Assembly: GCA_026394265.1 (NCBI GenBank)
Contig: JAPKYO010000007.1
Location: forward strand, 1-64,000
From: Candidatus Bathyarchaeota archaeon
GTDB taxonomy: Archaea > Thermoproteota > Bathyarchaeia > TCS64
Length of the DNA stretch: 64,000 nucleotides
Direction: 5' to 3'
Under the pieces are notes generated by a model. That model was given only the letters and a program-made list of their open reading frames with translations, was not told the DNA's origin and did no database searches. Positions within the stretch are counted from its first letter, which is position 1; each line of letters begins with the position of its first letter. Positions 43,791 to 51,875 of this stretch are shown here, piece by piece. The translations under genes and the position numbers were made by a program.

Positions 43791-46467
43791 CGGTGACCTC
43801 TCCCTTCACCCCGTCTATGGTGACTCTCTGCCCCGTCTTGAAGACTCTGCACGCCTCGTGTATGTTTGTTACGGCGGGGATGCCGTACTCCCTGCTTACG
43901 ACGGCGCCGTGGCTGAGGATGCCGCCCGTCTCCGTGATGAGTCCGCCTATCTTGCTGAAGACGGGTGTCCACCCCGGGTCGGTGCGGGGCACGACGAGTA
44001 TCTCCCCCGCCTGCACCTGCCATATGTCCTCGATGCTGCCGAGGACGCGCACCGGCGCGGTGAGGACGCCCTGGCTGGCGGGTATCCCCCTGAAGTGGTC
44101 CGCGTCGGCGGGCGGGGGGTCGTTGAACTCCCTGTCCCCCTGCAGAAACTTTGGGGGCGTCGCGTTCTCGTACTTGAGGAACTCGGCCCTCCGGGAGGCG
44201 ACGGTGGCGCGCACCCCCTCCGGCGTCTCGCCGCCCGCGATGCCCCTGATCTCCCCCTTCGTGAGGAAGAATATGTCAGAGGGCTGACCAAGCATCCCCT
44301 TCTCCACGAGCCTCGCCCCGAGGGCGAGGTGGAGCCTGCGCGTCATCGTTATCCACTTGTCGAGGTTGAAGCGCTGCTGCTCCCTGAATACGATGTAGCG
44401 GCGTGCGCTCCCCATGATGCCTGAGAGGAGGCTCAGCTTGGCGAAGCCGAGGAACTGTCCCCCTATGGCATCTTTCACCCGCTTATCCGTCTCCTCCCTC
44501 AGCTTGCCGCTCTTCTCCTCGGCCGCGGCGGTGTCCACGGCCTCCCCCTCTGCGAGGGACTTCAGTATGTCGAAGATGTAGCCGGGCTCGTCCCCCCAAC
44601 GCGGATAGTAAGTCTCTCTGGTGAAGCCCCTGACGCCGTACTCGGCGATGAAAGAGTCAAGCTGCCCCTTGAACTCCGCCGCTTCGCCGAGCTTCGAAGA
44701 AGAGATGCGGTCGTAGAGTTCCCGCGAGGGCTTTTCGAGTATCATTTTTCGCAGCTTAGGTGACGCCCTCACCTTCACGGCGAGTCCGCCGATCCTCTCG
44801 TTTGTCTCACTAGTCTTGTGCCTGAGGCCGGAGACGAGGATTGGGTAGACCCTCCTGCCCTCCTCTACCCCGAGGAAGCGTGCCAACAGGTACTGGGTGA
44901 GGAGGTTCATCCCGATGTTGTGGACGGGTATGCCGTAGCGGACCAGCCGGTAGTGGCCGATCATCAGCTCGTGTATCTCGTCTGCGAGCGCGATGTAGTC
45001 GGCGAGGGGGGCGCCTTCGAGTGCCTTCATTTGCTCCGGGAAGCCGTTGAAGAAGGGGGCGAATGTCCCGTTGCTCCACTCCGTGTAAGCCTTGTCGGTT
45101 TTCCCGCCGCCACCGTTCGGGTCCTTGAAGGTCACGCGTATCTCCGCCAGGACCCGCCCGACGGTGTTGAAGCGGAGCCCCCTCATCGTCTCCTTCCCGT
45201 AGGGGCCGGAGCCCTCGGGGAAGTAGTTGAGTACGTCGTCGTTCCTGAGGAAGGGGGGTATCTCGTTCTCGACCTTCCGCTTGAGGACCTCGAGGTTGAA
45301 GTAGGCGTGTGCCTTGTGGAGCTTTAGTAGCTGCCTCGTCTTCGGGGAGTCGAGGCTCTTGTACCCCATTATCTCGTTCAGCTCGACGTTGACGTACTGT
45401 GTGAGGTGGTCGCCGAGTAGCTCGAAGTAGAGGGGGGTGACTGGGTCGTTCCAGTAGTCGTCGCTGTAGCCGCGTGTCCAGACGATCTCGTCCTCGTTTT
45501 CGGCTCGGATGGTGGTTATGGGGCGGCTCTGGAGGACGTATATCTCGTCCTCTGCGCCGATGGCCCACTCGACGTCCTGTGGCGTCCCCATCACGACCTG
45601 TATCCTGTCGCCCATCTTGGCGAGCTTGAGGGCCTGCTCGTCCGTGATGCTCGGCTTCGAGCCCTGCTCGCCGTCGAGTTCGACGTATTCGACGCCCCCC
45701 TTGCCGCCTCTGGCGACGGTCTTCTTCTCCCCTATCTCCTCGGCGAGTATCTTGAAGGAGCCGTCTCCGTTTCTTCCGAGGACGTATTTGTCGGGGGTTG
45801 CCCTGCCCGAGACGAGTGCCTCGCCGAGGCCGAGGGTGGACTCGATGAGGAACTCTGAGCCGTCTGTGCTGAGGGGGCTGACTGTGAACATGACGCCGGC
45901 GCTCTGGGCGGGTATCATGTGCTGGATGAGTACCGCCATCGCGGCGTCTCCGGGGGTGAAGCCGCTCTGCTTGCCGTAACTGAGTGCCCTGCCCGACCAT
46001 AGTGAGGCGTAGCACTTCTTGACCGCCTCGACTACCCCTCGGGGGCCCTTGATGTTGAGGTATGTTTCGAGTTGCCCGGCGAAGCTGGCGGAGGCGAGGT
46101 CCTCGGCGGTGGCGGAGGATCGGACGGCGACGGGGAGGCTCCCCATCTTCCCGTATCTCTCCTTGATCTCGGCTGCCAGCTCCGCCGGGAACTTGGAGGA
46201 TAGGACGGCGTCCCTGATGTGCGCCGCGTGCTCCTCTAGGGAACGTGGGTCACTATAATCGACGCCTTCCAGTTCCCTCGTTATCAGGGCTTTGAGGTCG
46301 TTGTGCTCCGCGAAGAGTGCGTAGGCGTCCGTGGTGACGACGAAGCCTCCGGGGACCGGGAATCCCTTGTCCATGAGTTCGCCTAGGTTGGCCGCCTTGC
46401 CGCCGACCCTGCCGACGTCCGCCCTGGAGGCGTCGGCGAGACCCATAGTAAGCTCCGGCCCGGGCAT
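43780..46467 (-). CDS. PEP-utilising enzyme, rifampicin phosphotransferase-like
   Basis: An 895-residue three-part protein. Residues 1-320 are the ATP-grasp domain (VGGKAANLGELMDKGFPVPGGFVVT, VAVRSSATAEDLASASFAGQLETYLN, QHMIPAQSAGVMFT, DVEWAIG). Residues about 330-780 form a large helical middle domain. The last 85 residues are the phosphohistidine domain with GGILSHGAVVSREYGIPAV. PEP synthase itself has a C-terminal TIM barrel, which is missing; the layout matches rifampicin phosphotransferase and related dikinases. A minus-strand TATA at 46490-46498 predicts a leaderless start. Partner of the DUF7064-like gene. Confidence 0.85.
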   Translation of the reverse strand: MPGPELTMGLADASRADVGRVGGKAANLGELMDKGFPVPGGFVVTTDAYALFAEHNDLKALITRELEGVDYSDPRSLEEHAAHIRDAVLSSKFPAELAAEIKERYGKMGSLPVAVRSSATAEDLASASFAGQLETYLNIKGPRGVVEAVKKCYASLWSGRALSYGKQSGFTPGDAAMAVLIQHMIPAQSAGVMFTVSPLSTDGSEFLIESTLGLGEALVSGRATPDKYVLGRNGDGSFKILAEEIGEKKTVARGGKGGVEYVELDGEQGSKPSITDEQALKLAKMGDRIQVVMGTPQDVEWAIGAEDEIYVLQSRPITTIRAENEDEIVWTRGYSDDYWNDPVTPLYFELLGDHLTQYVNVELNEIMGYKSLDSPKTRQLLKLHKAHAYFNLEVLKRKVENEIPPFLRNDDVLNYFPEGSGPYGKETMRGLRFNTVGRVLAEIRVTFKDPNGGGGKTDKAYTEWSNGTFAPFFNGFPEQMKALEGAPLADYIALADEIHELMIGHYRLVRYGIPVHNIGMNLLTQYLLARFLGVEEGRRVYPILVSGLRHKTSETNERIGGLAVKVRASPKLRKMILEKPSRELYDRISSSKLGEAAEFKGQLDSFIAEYGVRGFTRETYYPRWGDEPGYIFDILKSLAEGEAVDTAAAEEKSGKLREETDKRVKDAIGGQFLGFAKLSLLSGIMGSARRYIVFREQQRFNLDKWITMTRRLHLALGARLVEKGMLGQPSDIFFLTKGEIRGIAGGETPEGVRATVASRRAEFLKYENATPPKFLQGDREFNDPPPADADHFRGIPASQGVLTAPVRVLGSIEDIWQVQAGEILVVPRTDPGWTPVFSKIGGLITETGGILSHGAVVSREYGIPAVTNIHEACRVFKTGQRVTIDGVKGEVTVEQ

Positions 46468-46573
46468 GTTACTGCCTTCCCCGTTTTTCGTATATAACTG
46501 TGGCTCGCGCCATCTTGGGTCCGCCCGTCTATAGTGTTAAATCTGCTTTGCCCTGAGTAGACTCGATCCAGCC

Positions 46574-47443
46574 TTGTGCCAGTGGTGCATGAAGCACGGC
46601 GCCGGGGGCAAGTGGTACCTCAACGCCCGCAACTACTCGAATGAGCTCGCAGACGAGATGCAGATGGAGGCCTACCTGACGGAGCAGTGGATGAACTTCG
46701 AGCAGGTCTACATCAGGAAGATGATGGGGATAAGCAGCATCGGCCTCGGCTACAAACTGAAGATGCCCATTGTCGGCAGGCTCCTGCGCTGGCAGGCCGA
46801 GAACATGATACACAGCGAGGGCAAGCACAGGAACCCGGTGCGCGCCGACGGCCACTTCGGGCAGGTCATCCCCCTCGAGGAGGCGAAGACGATAATACTC
46901 ACCCTCGCCGCGGAGCCAATCATCCAGAACTACTGCATGTGCCGCTGGATGCAGAAGGGGTGTAAGGACGTCTGCTGCTTCAACTTCGGCGCCCTAAGCG
47001 GGGTCATCGAGAAGCTGCCACGCTTCATCCCGAAGGACACGAAGGTGCGTCTAGGGCGGGACGAGGCGGTGGCCGCTCTTGAGGAGCAGAACCGGAAGGG
47101 GCGCGTGGCGACGGTCTGGTTCCAGCCCGTACCCTACATAAACGCCATCTGCAGCTGCGAGGTGCCTCAGTGTGGCGGGCTCCGGCTTCGCAACGACTTC
47201 GGCATACACACCGTCTACAAGGCGGAGTACGTCGCCGAGGTAAACCCCGACCTCTGCCAGGGCTGCATGAGGTGCGTCGCGCGGTGCCAGTTCGGCGCGA
47301 TAAGGTACAACGAGACGATAAAGCGGGTAATCATCGATCAGGCGAAGTGTTACGGGTGCGGCCTCTGCAGGGACGCGTGCACATTCGACGCACTCGGGCT
47401 CATTCCGAGGGAAGAGGTGCCCGGCCTCAGGGGCCAGTACTAG
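46574..47443 (+). CDS. Multi-cluster ferredoxin-type iron-sulfur protein
   Basis: A 289-residue protein. The N-terminus has CQWC and HGAGGKWYLN. The middle has CMCRWMQKGCKDVCC and CSCEVPQCGG, cysteine clusters of unknown ligand pattern. The C-terminal 70 residues are a standard 2[4Fe-4S] ferredoxin: CQGCMRCVARCQFGA and CYGCGLCRDACTFDA. The start is TTG 46574; the frame also continues upstream (SRLDPA) to a CTG at 46553, so the N-terminus is not certain. It heads an operon with a second ferredoxin and a CooC-type ATPase. Confidence 0.78.
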   Translation: MCQWCMKHGAGGKWYLNARNYSNELADEMQMEAYLTEQWMNFEQVYIRKMMGISSIGLGYKLKMPIVGRLLRWQAENMIHSEGKHRNPVRADGHFGQVIPLEEAKTIILTLAAEPIIQNYCMCRWMQKGCKDVCCFNFGALSGVIEKLPRFIPKDTKVRLGRDEAVAALEEQNRKGRVATVWFQPVPYINAICSCEVPQCGGLRLRNDFGIHTVYKAEYVAEVNPDLCQGCMRCVARCQFGAIRYNETIKRVIIDQAKCYGCGLCRDACTFDALGLIPREEVPGLRGQY

Positions 47444-47449
47444 GAGGAT

Positions 47450-47713
47450 ATGTGCATGGGCTGGACGAAGATCACAGTTGATCAGAAGAGGTGTGGGAAC
47501 GCGACGGGCGGCGTCGACCCACGCGAGTGCGGCGAGTGCCTGAAGACCTGTGATCCGACGGTCTTCATACGCCACGAGACGCTAGGGGTCAAGCAGAGCA
47601 ACCCCTACGACCCCGAGTTCTGGCAGGTGACCGGCGTCTGGACGGACCTTTGCACCCGCTGCGGTAAGTGCGTCAAGGCGTGCCCGCAGAAGGCCATCTC
47701 GGTCACGTGGTGA
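47450..47713 (+). CDS. Small ferredoxin-like protein
   Basis: An 87-residue iron-sulfur protein. One cluster motif is CTRCGKCVKACPQKA near the C-terminus; the N-terminal half has CGNATGG and ECGECLKTC, a second incomplete-looking set with an extended spacing. It starts six bases after the larger ferredoxin and its TGA overlaps the GTG of the ATPase gene, so the three are co-translated. It probably passes electrons to or from the neighbouring ferredoxin. Confidence 0.8.
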   Translation: MCMGWTKITVDQKRCGNATGGVDPRECGECLKTCDPTVFIRHETLGVKQSNPYDPEFWQVTGVWTDLCTRCGKCVKACPQKAISVTW

Positions 47714-48486
47714 CGCCCTTGGAGCGCATAGCGGTCGTCGGCAGGGGCGGCACGGGGAAGACGAGCTTCTCCGCCCTCCTCGCCAAACACTTCATAGCGA
47801 AGGGGGAGACGCCGATACTGCTCGTCGACCTCGACCCCGACATGAACCTCGCCGAGATGGTCGGCGTCGACCTTGAGGCAGCGGGGAAGTCGACGGTCTC
47901 CGAGCTTCTCCTCGACACGATGGAGAAGGAGAGCGACGGCACCGATAGGCCCCAGCCGTTCCCCCTGGAGAAGCTTGAGTCACGCATCTGGGGGGAGGGG
48001 CTCTACGAGGGAGAGGGCTTCGACCTTCTCACCCTCGGCGTCAAGTGGGGGGAGGGCTGCTACTGCACGCCCAACAAGGCGATGCGGATCGCCCTCGATG
48101 GGATGCTGCGCAGCTACCGCCACGTCGTCATCGACTCCCCCGCCGGGCTGGAGCAGCTCAACCGCCGCGTGACCCCCGAGGTCGACGACATATTCGACAT
48201 CATCGACCCCTCCCAGAAGGCCTTCGACCACGTCAAGAGGACTCGCAGGCTGATGGATGAGCTGAACCTGTCATGTAAACGATTCTTTGTCGTGGGAAAC
48301 TACCGGTTCCCCGGGGGCTGGGAGGCTGAGGCCGGGGAGAAGACGGGTGAACGATATCTTGGGAAGGTCGCGTCGGATGACTCCTTGGCGGAGGCCGTCC
48401 TCAGGGGTGAATCGCTGCTGGATCTCCCCGGTGACTCGGCTGCGTACCGTTCCGCTGAAGCCATCTTTCAGAAGGCCGGATACTAG
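47710..48486 (+). CDS. CooC-type nickel/CODH-maturation ATPase
   Basis: A 258-residue MinD-like ATPase. It has the deviant Walker A GRGGTGKTSFSALLA, LLVDLDPDMNLAEMVG, the cysteine pair GCYCTPNKAMR that in CooC binds nickel or zinc between monomers, and VVIDSPAGLEQLNRR. CooC loads nickel into carbon monoxide dehydrogenase; Fe-S assembly roles exist among relatives. No dehydrogenase gene is in the window. The GTG start overlaps the ferredoxin stop; a GTG three bases earlier is equivalent. Confidence 0.85.
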   Translation: MTPLERIAVVGRGGTGKTSFSALLAKHFIAKGETPILLVDLDPDMNLAEMVGVDLEAAGKSTVSELLLDTMEKESDGTDRPQPFPLEKLESRIWGEGLYEGEGFDLLTLGVKWGEGCYCTPNKAMRIALDGMLRSYRHVVIDSPAGLEQLNRRVTPEVDDIFDIIDPSQKAFDHVKRTRRLMDELNLSCKRFFVVGNYRFPGGWEAEAGEKTGERYLGKVASDDSLAEAVLRGESLLDLPGDSAAYRSAEAIFQKAGY

Positions 48487-48561
48487 GTGAGGGGCGGACT
48501 CCCCCGGCTCCCCTTCTAAGATTAAATAGAGGGGTGGAGTGATGGGTGGGGGTAGCCGGCC

Positions 48562-49428
48562 TTGGATCTCTCCAGCGTCCCGCCGATGGCCTTTGTAGTG
48601 TCAGGGATCGTCACCATCACCGGCATCAACATCGTGAACCGGCTCGCGATCAACTCGATAAAGACGCGTTGGGGTGTCATCGCGGCGAACTACTGCGTGG
48701 CCCTCGCCCTGAGTGCGGTCATGTTCGCCGCGGGTGGCTCGTATCAGGCGTCGACGTTTACGCTCGCCCTCGGGCTCGTTACTGGGTTCCTCTACATCGG
48801 CGGCATGTACCTCGGCATGGCGACCATCGGGAAGCGGGGCGCATCGATCGCCGTCTCCGCCAGCCAGTTATCCGTACTCATTCCCGTCGGCCTCTCAGTG
48901 GCCGTGTTCGGGGAGAGCCTGAGCACGACGCAGCTCGTCGGCGTGGCGATCGCCCTCGTCTCCCTCCCGCTCCTCGCGGCGAAGATCGGCGGCGGCTTGA
49001 GGGGGGGCCTCGACAGGGAGACGCTCCTCCTTCTCGTCGCCCAGATTCTGGTGCAGGGGTTCGCCCAGTTCTCATCGAAGGTGCTCGTCGCCACGGGCCT
49101 CGGGGCCGAGAGGAGCGTCTTCTTCCTCGCCGTCTTCACCTCGGCTACCCTGGCGACGGTTCCCATAGCTCTAAGGCATCGGGGCGAGATAAGGCGCGGC
49201 GACTTCGCCTACGGAGGCGTCGTCGGGGTGTGTAACATCGGCGGCAACCTCTCCATTCTCCTCGCCCTTGCGGCGTTGCCGGGGGCGATAGTCTTTCCCC
49301 TCGTCAACTCCGGTGGCTTGCTCCTCGTGACCATCCTGGCCTGGCTCATCTTCAAGGAGCGGATAAGCAGGGTCAACGCCCTCGGGATCGCCATGACCCT
49401 CGCCGCCGTCCTGCTTATCAACCTCTAG
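48562..49428 (+). CDS. EamA/DMT-family transporter
   Basis: A 288-residue protein with about ten hydrophobic helices in two five-helix halves, as in drug/metabolite transporters. The GRGLDR-like cytoplasmic connection sits near residue 145, and GFLYIGGMYLGMATIG and the closing LIFKERISRVNALGI resemble EamA repeats. The substrate is unknown. Start TTG 48562 follows a TATA box at 48520-48528 (GATTAAATA). It is not part of the upstream iron-sulfur operon judged by that promoter. Confidence 0.82.
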   Translation: MDLSSVPPMAFVVSGIVTITGINIVNRLAINSIKTRWGVIAANYCVALALSAVMFAAGGSYQASTFTLALGLVTGFLYIGGMYLGMATIGKRGASIAVSASQLSVLIPVGLSVAVFGESLSTTQLVGVAIALVSLPLLAAKIGGGLRGGLDRETLLLLVAQILVQGFAQFSSKVLVATGLGAERSVFFLAVFTSATLATVPIALRHRGEIRRGDFAYGGVVGVCNIGGNLSILLALAALPGAIVFPLVNSGGLLLVTILAWLIFKERISRVNALGIAMTLAAVLLINL

Positions 49429-49615
49429 CCCCACTCAACGCTTAATACGGGAAAAAACCAGCAGCGCTCAGGGCGAACCACATGAGTTTCGAGTACCCGG
49501 TGAAAGAGTCCTTCGCCTTTGGGGCGAGTATACCCTTTTCGTCGTAGTAGCGAGGCGCCTTGAGACTGAGACGGGTGACTATGGAGAATCTCCCGATTGT
49601 ATCTGGTCAACGGTC

Positions 49616-49780
49616 ATGCTCGACTACCACTCCCCGGCTCAGCTTCAAAGGGCACGCAGTCTCCCCACGGAAGACTTAGGAATCGCCGTCAAAGGCTTAG
49701 TTTGGGTCAGCATGATAGTTCCTCTGTTGCTTTATTGGGTACCCTTCAAGTCCAATTTTTTATTAACTAGAGGACCCTAG
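49616..49780 (+). CDS. Possible 54-residue single-helix membrane peptide
   Basis: An ATG frame encoding a soluble start (MLDYHSPAQLQRARSL) and one hydrophobic helix (about residues 29-47). The same frame is open back to 49438 without a standard start, so it may be a remnant of a longer gene. No promoter is seen directly ahead. The rest of 49429-49797 shows nothing else except the TATA of the next gene. Confidence 0.25.
   Translation: MLDYHSPAQLQRARSLPTEDLGIAVKGLVWVSMIVPLLLYWVPFKSNFLLTRGP
49756..49766 (+). promoter_or_regulatory. TATA box of DUF4332 gene
   Basis: TTTTTATTAAC is centred 37 bases before ATG 49798. Confidence 0.5.
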
Positions 49781-49797
49781 TTTATTACTGACTGATT

Positions 49798-50559
49798 ATG
49801 GAAACTAATTCATTAATCGCGATAATCCTCGACGTAGGGGTAGCCCTATTTCTCATATACGCGGTATATTACACATCACAGGCTCGAAAAAAGAAGCCAA
49901 CGACAGCTGTACCCCCAGAACCGAAGCCACAAAGCATTGTAATCGAGCCACCGAAAGCCAAACCCGTTCAACCCATCGAAGAACCTAAGCCACAAGCTGC
50001 TCCAATCGAAGCCCCGAAGGCTGAACCCGTTCAACCGATCTCACCAAAACCACAGAGCGCGGTAGTAGAAGCCCCGAAGGCAGGATCGAATAATAAGCCG
50101 AAGGCGGAGTCTAAGCCAAAACAGGCTCAACCGACCACGGAAAAGAAGGAACACGGCTTCAGTATCATCGACATCGAGGGGATAGGCAAAGTCTACTCTG
50201 AGAAGCTTCACGCGATAAACATCTATCACACGTCTGAGTTGCTGAAGGCTGGCGCGACGCCCCGCGGTAGACGGGAATTGGCCGAGAGGACCGGAATCTC
50301 GCAGGAGCTTATCCTCGAGTGGGTGAATCTCTCCGACCTGTTCAGGATCAAGGGGATCGGTGAAGAGTACTCCGATCTCCTCGAAGAGGCAGGCGTCGAT
50401 ACGGTCGTTGAGCTGTCCCACAGGAACGCAGCGAACCTGCACGCAAAGATACTGGAGGTCAACGAGGCGAAGAAGCTCGTGAGGAGGCCGCCTCCCTTGG
50501 CGAGTGTCGAGGGCTGGATAAACGAGGCGAAGACCCTGCCCCGCGTGATAGAGTACTGA
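49798..50559 (+). CDS. Membrane-anchored protein with Pro-rich repeats and DUF4332 domain
   Basis: A 253-residue protein. Residues about 6-27 form an N-terminal membrane helix. Residues 35-115 are a Pro/Lys/Glu/Gln-rich linker with nearly three repeats of about 21 residues built on PKPQ...EAPKAEPVQPI. The C-terminal 135 residues contain two helix-hairpin-helix units (IEGIGKVYSEKL and IKGIGEEYSDLL) of the DUF4332 type, a fold often linked to nucleic-acid binding. The linker has AT-richer codon use than the C-terminus. Function is unknown. Confidence 0.7.
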   Translation: METNSLIAIILDVGVALFLIYAVYYTSQARKKKPTTAVPPEPKPQSIVIEPPKAKPVQPIEEPKPQAAPIEAPKAEPVQPISPKPQSAVVEAPKAGSNNKPKAESKPKQAQPTTEKKEHGFSIIDIEGIGKVYSEKLHAINIYHTSELLKAGATPRGRRELAERTGISQELILEWVNLSDLFRIKGIGEEYSDLLEEAGVDTVVELSHRNAANLHAKILEVNEAKKLVRRPPPLASVEGWINEAKTLPRVIEY

Positions 50560-50565
50560 TTTTTT

Positions 50566-51699
50566 TTATTTTGTTTTCAGGAGTTCCTCTAGGTCGTGGT
50601 ACTCCATCTTCTGGCAGGCGGCTCCTTCCTTGTGGACGAAGCTGCCGTTGGCTATGTTTAGGCCCGTCTTGAGGACCGTGTTCTCCTTGACCGCCTTCAC
50701 CCAGCCCTTGTTGGCGACGTCCCTCACGTAGGGGAGGATGGCGTTTGAGAGTGCCTGGGAGGCGGTTCTCGGGACCGCGCCGGGCACGTTGGGTACGCAG
50801 TAGTGGACGACGCCTTCGCACATGACGGTGGGGTGATCATGGTGGGTCTCCTGGCAGGTCTCTATGGGGCCGTCTGGGTCGCATCCGATGTCGACTATTA
50901 CCGAGCCCGGCTTCATCTTGCCCACCATCTCCTTCGTGACGATCCTTTTCCGCGTCCTGAGTGGGTTGAAGAAGACGCCGTTGATGACTAGGTCGGCCTT
51001 TTTCACGCTCTCCTCGACGTTGTGCCTGTCGGAGACGAGTGTGGTGACCTTGTTGCCGAAGATGTCGTTCAGCTCGTTTAGGCGCTTGACGTTGACGTCG
51101 AGGATCGTGACGTTCGCTTCTAGCCCGACGGCGGCCTTCGCGGCGCCTGTGCCGACGGATCCTCCGCCGATGATGACGACCTCTGCAGGTCTGCACCCGG
51201 CCATCCTACCGATCATGACGCCCTCTCCGCCGAGGTGTGTCTGTAGGTGGTAGGCGCCCATGATGACGCCGTTGTGGCCGGCTATCTCGCTCATGGGGGC
51301 GAGGAGTGGGGTGAGCCCGTTTGCTTGGACTGTGTCGTAGCTGAAGGCGGTGACCTTCGCCTTTATGAGCGCCTCGGCGAAGGCGCGCTTAGAGCCGAGT
51401 AGGCCTTCGGTGAAGTGGAGGTAGGCCATTATGATGGTGCCCTCCTTGAGGAGCCCGTACTCCTTGGGGAGTATCTCCTTGACCTTGACGATGAGGTCTG
51501 ACTCGAATATCTTCTCGTGGCTCGCCTCTATCTCGGCGCCCGCCTGCTTGTAGTCCTCGTTGGTGAAGCCGCTGGCGACTCCGGCGTCCTTCTCCACTAT
51601 AACGCGGTGCCCGCCTTCCTTTAGCGCCTCTACGGCCTGGGGGGTGAGGGCCACCCTGTTTTCTCCTGATTTGACTTCGCTTGGGACTCCGACTATCAT
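50566..51699 (-). CDS. ald: Alanine dehydrogenase
   Basis: A 377-residue NAD-dependent enzyme that interconverts alanine and pyruvate plus ammonia. The N-terminal VPSEVKSGENRVALTPQAVEAL, TIIMAYLHFTEG, MSEIAGHNG and YHLQTHLGGEGVMIG, the Rossmann loop IIGGGSVGTGAAKAA, and NPLRTR and NVPGAVPRTASQAL segments define the Ald/PntA family, full length. TATATA at 51731-51737 (minus) predicts a leaderless or near-leaderless start. Alanine from kynureninase or other sources could feed it, but no direct link is shown. Confidence 0.95.
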   Translation of the reverse strand: MIVGVPSEVKSGENRVALTPQAVEALKEGGHRVIVEKDAGVASGFTNEDYKQAGAEIEASHEKIFESDLIVKVKEILPKEYGLLKEGTIIMAYLHFTEGLLGSKRAFAEALIKAKVTAFSYDTVQANGLTPLLAPMSEIAGHNGVIMGAYHLQTHLGGEGVMIGRMAGCRPAEVVIIGGGSVGTGAAKAAVGLEANVTILDVNVKRLNELNDIFGNKVTTLVSDRHNVEESVKKADLVINGVFFNPLRTRKRIVTKEMVGKMKPGSVIVDIGCDPDGPIETCQETHHDHPTVMCEGVVHYCVPNVPGAVPRTASQALSNAILPYVRDVANKGWVKAVKENTVLKTGLNIANGSFVHKEGAACQKMEYHDLEELLKTK

Positions 51700-51837
51700 G
51701 GCTTGTCTGTAAGGGTCACTTCCATTTCACTATATATGGTGCGCGTGTGTATGCTCCCTGCACCTTGTCTATTTTTCACCATCTGGGTTGGAGTTGAAAC
51801 GTTTCATAATAAGAATGACCGTGGCGGGGTGGCTGGT

Positions 51838-51845
51838 GTTAAATC
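51838..51845 (+). promoter_or_regulatory. TATA box of DUF917 gene
   Basis: GTTAAATC predicts a start near 51867, nine bases before ATG 51876. Confidence 0.5.
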
Positions 51846-51875
51846 GGTAATTGCAGGCATCTTCTTTGAACTGTA

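Noticed and set aside
43780..46467. Calling the 895-residue enzyme PEP synthase (ppsA)
   Set aside because: The C-terminal PEP-binding TIM barrel is absent and the phosphohistidine domain is last, as in rifampicin phosphotransferase-like proteins.
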